Of a stretch of DNA of 64,000 bases, positions 18,538 through 23,860 are shown piece after piece. Position 1 is the stretch's first letter. Each line of letters begins with the position of its first letter. Position numbers and translations under genes: made by a program. Origin of the DNA: Cupriavidus gilardii (GTDB lineage Bacteria > Pseudomonadota > Gammaproteobacteria > Burkholderiales > Burkholderiaceae); contig NZ_JABTYE010000003.1 of assembly GCF_013314895.1 (NCBI RefSeq), positions 186,001 to 250,000 of the forward strand, read 5' to 3'. A model generated the notes under the pieces. It saw only the letters and a program-made list of their open reading frames with translations, was not told the DNA's origin and did no database searches.

Positions 18538-19131
18538 CTACGACAACTGCAGCAATTGCCGCGTCGCGGTCATCGCCAACGCGAACGGCTTGCCGTCCTG
18601 CCGGAATTTCCCCAGCAGCGTGGCCCCGAGCCACAACTGGTACAGCGTCGTGGCCAGCGCGTGCGGGTCGCCGATGTCTCGCAGCGAACCGTCGCGCACG
18701 CCCGCCTCGATGCAGGCGGCCAGCCGCTGCACGATCTGCCCGGTACCGCGCTCCAACACCGCGCGCATCGCCTGTGACAGGTCGCACACCTCGGCTCCAA
18801 GCTTGACCGCCAGGCACTTGCCCTCGGGATCGTCGGCGTTCTGCGCGTTCTGCCACTCGGTCCAGTAGCGCAAAAGCCGCTGACCATGATCGCCCTGCCC
18901 GCGCACCAGCATCTGCTCGAGGTGCGCCAGGTAGTCGGCGAAATACGATTCCAGCAGCGCCTCGCCGAACGCCTCCTTGGAGCCGAAATAGTGATAGAAC
19001 GAGCCCTTCGGCACCCCCGCCGCCTGCAGAATCTCGTTCAGCCCGACGGCCGAGAACCCCTTGCGCAGCATGATGGGCTTGGCCGTGTCGAGGATGTGCT
19101 GGCGGACGTCAGCGGTGGTGGTAGGTGCCAT
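18538..19131 (-). CDS. TetR/AcrR family regulator (NemR-like)
   Basis: A 197-residue repressor with an N-terminal TetR helix-turn-helix (ILDTAKPIMLRKGFSAVGLNEILQAAGVPKGSFYHYFGSKEAF, about residues 11-54) and a helical ligand domain. Cysteines occur at KCLA and at EVCDLS, comparable to the redox- or electrophile-reactive cysteines of NemR. It should repress itself and the DJ-1-like/xenA unit through the two identical palindromes at 18455 and 19153, releasing them on contact with quinones, aldehydes or other electrophiles. The gene is transcribed leftward, in the same direction as its presumed targets, and ends 68 bp before the first operator. Confidence 0.9.
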   Translation of the reverse strand: MAPTTTADVRQHILDTAKPIMLRKGFSAVGLNEILQAAGVPKGSFYHYFGSKEAFGEALLESYFADYLAHLEQMLVRGQGDHGQRLLRYWTEWQNAQNADDPEGKCLAVKLGAEVCDLSQAMRAVLERGTGQIVQRLAACIEAGVRDGSLRDIGDPHALATTLYQLWLGATLLGKFRQDGKPFALAMTATRQLLQLS

Positions 19132-19152
19132 GGAACGGGATGATAGCAGAAT

Positions 19153-19167
19153 TAGACCGGTCGTCTA
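19153..19167. promoter_or_regulatory. Operator palindrome TAGACCGGTCGTCTA (copy 2)
   Basis: This is identical over 15 bp (and over the flanking GAATTAG...TAGT) to the site before the DJ-1-like gene. It lies 22 bp upstream of the tetR start, in position for autorepression. Confidence 0.8.
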
Positions 19168-19253
19168 GTGTCGTTATAGGCTTGCCGGACTAGGGCGCCA
19201 GCACTTTCGAGAATCGGCATGCTCGTGCGCTTTTGCTCCAAAGCGCCGCAATA

Positions 19254-19269
19254 CTGTATGGATGTACAG
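19254..19269 (+). promoter_or_regulatory. LexA (SOS) box
   Basis: CTGTATGGATGTACAG matches the CTGT-N8-ACAG consensus exactly and is flanked by TA on the left as in classical boxes. A good -10 hexamer TATATT lies at 19271-19276, so the box covers the -35/-10 spacer region, the usual operator position. Transcription would begin near 19283 and read the DUF6932 cassette. That rules out the ATG at 19262, which lies inside the box, as the start codon of the next gene. Confidence 0.7.
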
Positions 19270-19384
19270 GTATATTCATGGCCTGCCTTGCCTCCATAAG
19301 GGTGTGCGCTGGCAGCGTCACTGGACAATCTACGCGTTCAAATCAGGCGCACTTCTCGTACCGACGCTAGTGAGGAATCGAACC

Positions 19385-19840
19385 TTGCGTAAGCCGGACT
19401 ACCCCTCTTTGTGGCCTCCCGGGCGTCACAGGATTTCGCTCAGGGACTTTCGCGCTGTCGCAGTGGAGCGGTTTCCGCACGATGGGCGGCGGCGAGAGTT
19501 GTATCTGCGGTTGGAAGCTTGGATAAAGCGGCTTCAGTCCCTCGGCGTAAAAGCAACACTCTGGCTCGATGGTTCGTTCACGACGGAAAAGCCGGGTCCA
19601 AATGACATCGACTGCATTCTGTGGAATCCGCGCGTAGACGGCGACATGACCGAGGCCACAAAGCAGGGCCTCGGTCCGCTGATTGACAAGGATCATGTAG
19701 ACCGTGAATTTGGCTTGGATTTTTTTATAGAGGGACCCTGGAGCGGCGACCGCTTCCAACGGGAGGCTTACTGGTCTGGCGTTTTTGGTTTTTGCCACGA
19801 CCGAGTTACAGCGAAGGGATTCGTGGAGATCGCATTGTGA
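19385..19840 (+). CDS. DUF6932 family protein, nucleotidyltransferase-like
   Basis: A 151-residue protein (from this start) with the DUF6932 pattern: LWPPGRHRISLRDFRAV at the N-terminus, then LWLDGSFTTEKPGPNDIDC. There G-S plus the D-x-D pair resembles the GS-x(n)-DxD site of minimal nucleotidyltransferases. A C-terminal FGLDFFIEGPW block follows. No membrane segment. TTG at 19385 with TGAGGA 9 nt upstream is preferred; GTG at 19370 is possible, and the ATG at 19262 is excluded if the SOS promoter is real. The region is visibly less GC-rich than its neighbours, suggesting transfer. It overlaps the next gene by 4 bp (GTGA). Such paired genes are often toxin-antitoxin or defence-like; the role here is not established. 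Confidence 0.75.
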   Translation: MRKPDYPSLWPPGRHRISLRDFRAVAVERFPHDGRRRELYLRLEAWIKRLQSLGVKATLWLDGSFTTEKPGPNDIDCILWNPRVDGDMTEATKQGLGPLIDKDHVDREFGLDFFIEGPWSGDRFQREAYWSGVFGFCHDRVTAKGFVEIAL

Positions 19841-20079
19841 GTGCCAAATTTCTCGAACAGCATCTGAAGGCTTTGACAGCGTTCGCCAGAGAAACAGAGG
19901 AACAGCTACGGAGGAATCCTCAGGACTTCTGGTGCGCGGCAGCGCTAAAGGCACAGTACCAGGCCATTGCTAAAGCGTCGCGTGAGCTTGCCATCGCACG
20001 GGCAGCAGAGGCGCATGAATCATTGGAGTTGCGGGTTACTGCGCCTCGCGCGGAGACTCAACGTTTGAGCAGCACCTGA
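19837..20079 (+). CDS. Small helical partner protein of the DUF6932 cassette
   Basis: An 80-residue protein starting with GTG at 19837, translationally coupled to the preceding gene through GTGA. Residues 1-60 look mainly alpha-helical and charged (FLEQHLKALTAFARETEEQL, SRELAIARAAEAHESLELRV). The last 15 residues lose this character (APRAETQRLSST). The abrupt end after a strand-like SLELRV could mean it is a truncated form of a longer partner; the other frame stays open past this point. No family was recognised. It shares the low-GC composition and SOS promoter of its neighbour. Confidence 0.6.
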   Translation: MSAKFLEQHLKALTAFARETEEQLRRNPQDFWCAAALKAQYQAIAKASRELAIARAAEAHESLELRVTAPRAETQRLSST

Positions 20080-20188
20080 ATGGCTCCATCGGCGCTCCCC
20101 TGCAGAAACGGGCTATTCAAGCTACCCTGTTGGGCTCGATTGCAGCCATATCCCACGGTCGCACGCACCAATCTCTGAGGAATCCCAT

Positions 20189-20860
20189 ATGCCCCCGCCC
20201 ATCAAGATCGATTTCGTCTCCGACATCGCCTGCCCCTGGTGTGCGATTGGCCTGTCCTCGCTGCAGCTGGCGCTGTCCCGTCTTGGCGACGAGGTCGATG
20301 CCGAGGTGGTGCTGCACCCGTTCGAGCTGAACCCGGATATGGGACCTGACGGCGAGGCCATCGTCGATTATCTGGGCAAGAAGTACGGCCGCACGCCGGC
20401 GCAGATTGCCGAGACGCAGGCGACGATTCGCGAGCGCGGTGCCGACGTCGGCTTTTCGTTCGGTCCGCGCGAACGCGTGTACAACACCTTCGATGCGCAT
20501 CGGCTGCTGCATTGGGCGCGGCTCGAGGGCAGGCAGGTGCCGCTGAAGCTGGCGTTGCTGCGGGCTTATCACGGCGAGGGCAAGGATCCGAGCGATCACG
20601 AGGTGCTGATCGAGGCCGCGAAGTCGGCTGGCCTCGATGGTGCCGCGGCGCGGCGCGTGCTGGACAGCGGCGACTATGCCGACGAGGTTCGCGCGGAGGA
20701 ACGGGAATACCAGTCGATGGGCATCCACTCGGTGCCGTCGATCATCTTCAACGATCGGTACCTTATCACCGGCGGACAACCGGCCGAGGCCTTCGAACGG
20801 GTGATCCGGGAGATCCTCGCCGAATCGGCCGGCCAATCCGGCGCATCGGCTCCGCTGTAG
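20189..20860 (+). CDS. DsbA-family oxidoreductase, FrnE-like
   Basis: A 223-residue thioredoxin-fold protein with a CPWC redox motif at residues 15-18 (FVSDIACPWCAIG) and the cis-Pro segment GIHSVPSIIFN. An alpha-helical insertion lies between. There is no signal peptide, so like FrnE proteins it should act in the cytoplasm as a disulfide oxidoreductase/isomerase, often linked to oxidative stress tolerance. A GAGGAA site lies 6-7 nt before the ATG. It stands alone downstream of the SOS cassette and converges with the GNAT gene. The related 2-hydroxychromene-2-carboxylate isomerases lack CxxC, so that alternative is unlikely. Confidence 0.92.
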   Translation: MPPPIKIDFVSDIACPWCAIGLSSLQLALSRLGDEVDAEVVLHPFELNPDMGPDGEAIVDYLGKKYGRTPAQIAETQATIRERGADVGFSFGPRERVYNTFDAHRLLHWARLEGRQVPLKLALLRAYHGEGKDPSDHEVLIEAAKSAGLDGAAARRVLDSGDYADEVRAEEREYQSMGIHSVPSIIFNDRYLITGGQPAEAFERVIREILAESAGQSGASAPL

Positions 20861-20888
20861 TGCCGCGTTAGCCGTACGCCCGCGCGGC

Positions 20889-21506
20889 TCACCGCATCGC
20901 GAACCAGTCCTCCGGCAGCCACTCGGTGGCTTGTCGGGCCGGCGTCAGCATCAGGGTGGCCTCGTGCAGCAACGCATCGCCCGGATGCAGCCGCACGGAA
21001 AATCCATGCTCGCGCAGGATCGCCAGCATGCGGCGGTTCTCGCTCAGGACCTCCCCACGCAAACCCCGCAGGCGTTGCGTCCGCGCGCCCTGCACCAGTG
21101 TCTGCACCAGCCGGCGGCCGATGCCGCGGCCCTGCCAACGGTCGGCCACGACGACGGCCAGTTCGGCCACGCCCTCTTCCCCGACCACGTATTCCCCATT
21201 GGCGACGATGCTTTCCTCGCCGTCGCCATCGCCGCGGACCGTCAACACCAGCGCGCAACGGCTGCGGACGAATTGCCCGATCAGATCGTCGGATACCTGC
21301 CCACCGGTCAGGAAGCGGTAATAGCGGCTCTCGCGCGACAGGCGATCGACGAAGGCGCGCTGGCGGACAAAGTCATCGAGCCGTACGGCGCGCGCCGTCA
21401 ACGTTTGTCCGCCCTTGACGGTCCAGGTCTGCGGAAAGTCGCCGAAGACCAGCGGCCTGGCAAACAAGAAGGGGGCGATTTCGGCGGCTCGCAGTACGGC
21501 GGGCAT
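20889..21506 (-). CDS. GNAT family N-acetyltransferase
   Basis: A 205-residue acetyltransferase. The acetyl-CoA loop is in VVVADRWQGRGIGRRLVQTLVQGA, followed by LRGEVLSENRRMLAILREHGF, classic GNAT motifs A and B. The N-terminal FVDRLSRESRYYRFLTG block is like that of the GNAT domains fused to, or paired with, protein-acetylating Pat enzymes, so a protein substrate is conceivable. The start at 21506 is preferred because AGGA lies 8 nt upstream; the ATG at 21515 is the alternative. The gene is divergent from the HxlR regulator across an interval with two operator-like repeats, so it is probably that regulator's target. Confidence 0.9.
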   Translation of the reverse strand: MPAVLRAAEIAPFLFARPLVFGDFPQTWTVKGGQTLTARAVRLDDFVRQRAFVDRLSRESRYYRFLTGGQVSDDLIGQFVRSRCALVLTVRGDGDGEESIVANGEYVVGEEGVAELAVVVADRWQGRGIGRRLVQTLVQGARTQRLRGLRGEVLSENRRMLAILREHGFSVRLHPGDALLHEATLMLTPARQATEWLPEDWFAMR

Positions 21507-21516
21507 GGCTGGCATC

Positions 21517-21577
21517 CTGACTTCATTTGTCGTAGTCAGAGTATAGGCCAGATCCTGACTTTTGCAAATGAAGTCAG
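21517..21577. promoter_or_regulatory. Paired 23-bp operators in the GNAT/hxlR divergent promoter
   Basis: Two 23-bp sites begin CTGACT and end AGTCAG: 21517-21539 and 21555-21577, centres 38 bp apart. In addition, CTGACTTCATTTG (21517) and CAAATGAAGTCAG (21565) form a perfect 13-bp inverted repeat. A -10-like TATGCT lies at 21583 for the HxlR gene. The arrangement suits an HxlR dimer pair controlling both genes. Confidence 0.75.
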
Positions 21578-21594
21578 CCTGCTATGCTCCGACC

Positions 21595-22134
21595 ATGGAC
21601 CCGACCCCAGAAGACCTCCGTCATTGTTCGATCGCCGGCACGCTGAGCCTGATCGGCGAAAAGTGGTCGATGCTGATCCTGCGCGACGTCCTCAGCGGCG
21701 TCAGCCGGTTCGACGACTTCCTGGCGCGGCTGCAATGCTCGCCCGCCGTGCTGTCCGCCCGCCTGAAAACGTTGACCGAAGCGGGCCTGCTGCGCCGGGT
21801 CAGCTACCGCGAGCCCGGTGCCCGGGAGCGTTTTGCCTATCGGCCCACGCGGGCGGCAGTCGAACTGCTGCCCGTGCTGATCGGCCTGATGCAGTGGGGC
21901 GATCGGCATCTGAAGGGTGGCTGCGGATTGATGGAGGTCCGCTCGGCCACCAGCGGTCTCAAGGTCCATGCCGCGCTGATCGACGAAGCCGGACAGGAGG
22001 TGCCCTTGAACGAGTTGAAGATGGTGCGATCGCGTCACCCGATGCCGGCACAGTCACAACAGAATGACGCGTCGCTGCCCTCCTCGGAACCCGGCGCCGC
22101 CCCCAGCGCGCCAAGCACCGCCAGCGCGGACTGA
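21595..22134 (+). CDS. HxlR family winged-helix regulator
   Basis: A 179-residue DNA-binding protein with the HxlR domain at residues 9-100: CSIAGTLSLIGEKWSMLILRDVLSGVSRFDDFL, SPAVLSARLKTLTEAGLLRRVSYREPGARERFAYRPT. The family Cys at residue 9 can sense reactive species in some members. The C-terminus after residue 140 is a Ser/Ala/Pro-rich tail, probably disordered. The start at 21595 (MDPTPEDLRHC) is preferred over the ATG at 21562, which lies inside an operator repeat. It is divergent from the GNAT gene and likely controls it and itself. Confidence 0.9.
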   Translation: MDPTPEDLRHCSIAGTLSLIGEKWSMLILRDVLSGVSRFDDFLARLQCSPAVLSARLKTLTEAGLLRRVSYREPGARERFAYRPTRAAVELLPVLIGLMQWGDRHLKGGCGLMEVRSATSGLKVHAALIDEAGQEVPLNELKMVRSRHPMPAQSQQNDASLPSSEPGAAPSAPSTASAD

Positions 22135-22183
22135 GCCCGCGCACCGCCGCCGCGCATTGCGGCGCACCATCGTCGTGCCGCCC

Positions 22184-22198
22184 CGCCCCATCGGGGCG
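22184..22198 (+). terminator. Possible terminator hairpin after hxlR
   Basis: CGCCCC and GGGGCG arms with an ATC loop lie 50 bp after the hxlR stop. There is no T tract, so this is a weak call. Confidence 0.35.
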
Positions 22199-22248
22199 CA
22201 TCGACTCCCGCCCGCCGCGCTGCGACAGCGCACTTTCCGCATCCGACA

Positions 22249-22286
22249 TCACAAAATCCGCTGGCATGCCGCTTGCTGATTTGTGA
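22249..22286. promoter_or_regulatory. Inverted repeat TCACAAAATC / GATTTGTGA upstream of the nitrate operon
   Basis: Arms at 22249-22258 and 22278-22286 differ by one inserted A and are separated by 19 bp. The site lies just upstream of the leader hairpins of the nitrate operon, where its promoter should be. No factor is assigned. Confidence 0.4.
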
Positions 22287-22289
22287 CGC

Positions 22290-22370
22290 GAGCGGACCAA
22301 CGGCGGCCCGCTCCAGATACACAGGCGTCGGCGGTCTTCACCGTCGGCGTCAGGACAACGGCGTCCCCTG
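22290..22370 (+). promoter_or_regulatory. NasT/ANTAR-type antiterminator hairpins in the narK leader
   Basis: Hairpin P1 (22290-22313) pairs GAGCGGACC with GGCCCGCTC (one A-C mismatch) around the hexaloop AACGGC. Hairpin P2 (22351-22370) pairs CAGGAC with GTCC...TG (two bulged C) around the same hexaloop AACGGC (22357-22362). Both loops have A at position 1 and G at position 4, the signature of ANTAR-protein RNA targets such as those of NasT, NasR and EutV. P2 shares bases 22360-22366 with the 5' arm of the terminator that follows, so P2 and the terminator exclude each other. Confidence 0.75.
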
Positions 22371-22419
22371 AACCGATCGCATCGACTGCATCGGCTCTCG
22401 GGACGCCTTTTGTTTTCTT
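22360..22419 (+). terminator. Leader (attenuator) terminator of the nitrate assimilation operon
   Basis: GGCGTCCC (22360-22367) pairs with GGGACGCC (22400-22407), with an inner CCGAT/ATCGG stem, and is followed at once by TTTTGTTTTCTT. It ends one base before the GGAG ribosome site of narK, so every narK transcript must pass it. This makes it an attenuator rather than the end of hxlR. Confidence 0.85.
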
Positions 22420-22428
22420 GGAGCCAGC

Positions 22429-23781
22429 ATGGCAGCGACCCCCAGCCCGAATGCCAGCGTGAACGCAGGCGCCGCGAGCAAAGCGACCCGCATCGCGCTG
22501 TTCACCTTCCGCACGCCACAGATGCGCGCCTTCCATATGACGTGGATGGCGTTCTTCGTCTGCTTCTTCGCCTGGTTCGCCTGCGCGCCGCTGATGCCGA
22601 TGCTGCGCGGCGAGTTCGGCCTGACGCCCGATCAGGTGGCCAACATCAATATCGCGGCCGTCGCGGTCACGATCCTGGTGCGCCTGATCATCGGCCCGCT
22701 GTGCGACCGCTATGGCCCGCGCAAGACCTATACGGGCCTGCTGGTGCTCGGCGCGATTCCGGTGCTGGGCGTGGCGATGGCGCAGACCTACGAGGCCTTC
22801 CTGTTCTTCCGGCTGCTGATCGGCGCGATCGGCGCGAGCTTCGTCATCACGCAGTACCACACCTCGGTGATGTTCGCGCCGAACGTGGTCGGCACCGCCA
22901 ATGCGGCATCGGCCGGATGGGGCAATGCCGGCGGCGGCGCTGCGCAGGGGCTGATGCCGTTGCTGGTGGCCGGCGTGCTGATGCTGGGCGTCAGCGAGAC
23001 GATCGGCTGGCGCGTCGCGCTGCTGGTACCGGGCGTCGCCATGCTGGTGATGGCTGCACTGTACTGGCGCTTCACGCAGGACTGCCCGCAGGGCAACTAC
23101 GCCGAGCTGCGCGCGCAGGGTATCGCCATCGACGGCGGCAAGAAAGGCGGCTGGGCCAGCTTCGTCGCCGCCGGCGCCAACTACCGCGTCTGGCTGCTGT
23201 TCGTGACCTACGGCGCCTGCTTCGGCGTCGAGATCTTCATCCACAACGTGGCCGCGATGTATTTCGTCGACCGCTTCGAGCTGTCGCTGAAGGCCGCGGG
23301 TCTGGCCGCCGCGAGCTTCGGCCTGCTGGCGCTGTTCGCTCGCGCGCTGGGCGGCTGGGTGTCCGACAAGGTCGCGCGCACCCATGGCCTGAGCGCCCGC
23401 ACCATGCTGCTGTTCGTGCTGATGCTCGGCGAGGGCCTGGGCCTGCTGTGGTTCTCGCAATCGACCTCGGTCGCGCTGGCCGTGATCGCGATGCTGGCCT
23501 TCGGCCTGTTCACCCACATGGCGTGCGGCGCGACCTATGCGCTGGTGCCCTTCATCGACCGCAAGGCGCTCGGCGGCGTGTCCGGAATCATCGGCGCGGG
23601 CGGAAACGTCGGCGCGGTGGCCGCGGGCCTGCTGATGAAGGGCCTGGGCAGCCTGCAGCAGACCCTGATGGTGCTCGGCGTGCTGGTGGTGCTGTCGGCA
23701 CTGTGCGCGGTGGCGGTGCGCTTCTCGGCCGAACACAAGGCGCGCGAACAGGCACTGCTCGAGAACGCGCTGGCCAGCTGA
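22429..23781 (+). CDS. narK: Nitrate/nitrite transporter, NarK/NasA MFS type
   Basis: A 450-residue membrane protein with twelve hydrophobic segments. Conserved family features are FFVCFFAWFACAPLMPMLRGEFGLT in the first helix, RLIIGPLCDRYGPRKTY (MFS loop), and the nitrate-signature glycine stretch GWGNAGGGAAQGLMPLL. It should import nitrate (and possibly exchange nitrite) for the assimilation enzymes encoded downstream. The ATG follows GGAG by 6 nt and the attenuator terminator by only 9 nt. nirB begins 79 bp after the stop. A nasA-type transporter name would be equally suitable; narK is used in the broad family sense. Confidence 0.93.
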   Translation: MAATPSPNASVNAGAASKATRIALFTFRTPQMRAFHMTWMAFFVCFFAWFACAPLMPMLRGEFGLTPDQVANINIAAVAVTILVRLIIGPLCDRYGPRKTYTGLLVLGAIPVLGVAMAQTYEAFLFFRLLIGAIGASFVITQYHTSVMFAPNVVGTANAASAGWGNAGGGAAQGLMPLLVAGVLMLGVSETIGWRVALLVPGVAMLVMAALYWRFTQDCPQGNYAELRAQGIAIDGGKKGGWASFVAAGANYRVWLLFVTYGACFGVEIFIHNVAAMYFVDRFELSLKAAGLAAASFGLLALFARALGGWVSDKVARTHGLSARTMLLFVLMLGEGLGLLWFSQSTSVALAVIAMLAFGLFTHMACGATYALVPFIDRKALGGVSGIIGAGGNVGAVAAGLLMKGLGSLQQTLMVLGVLVVLSALCAVAVRFSAEHKAREQALLENALAS

Positions 23782-23860
23782 GCCATCCCGTACGCCTCCA
23801 CTCCTGACAAGAACGCCCACCGCGATGCCCACCCAGGCGCCCACGAACAAGGAACGCATC

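Noticed and set aside
19262..19384. ATG at 19262 as start of the DUF6932 gene
   Set aside because: It lies within the LexA box and upstream of the predicted transcript start; the added 41 residues do not resemble the family.
22330..22345. Hairpin GGCGGT-CTTC-ACCGTC as part of the antiterminator
   Set aside because: Its loop is four bases and lacks the A1/G4 hexaloop pattern; it may simply structure the linker.
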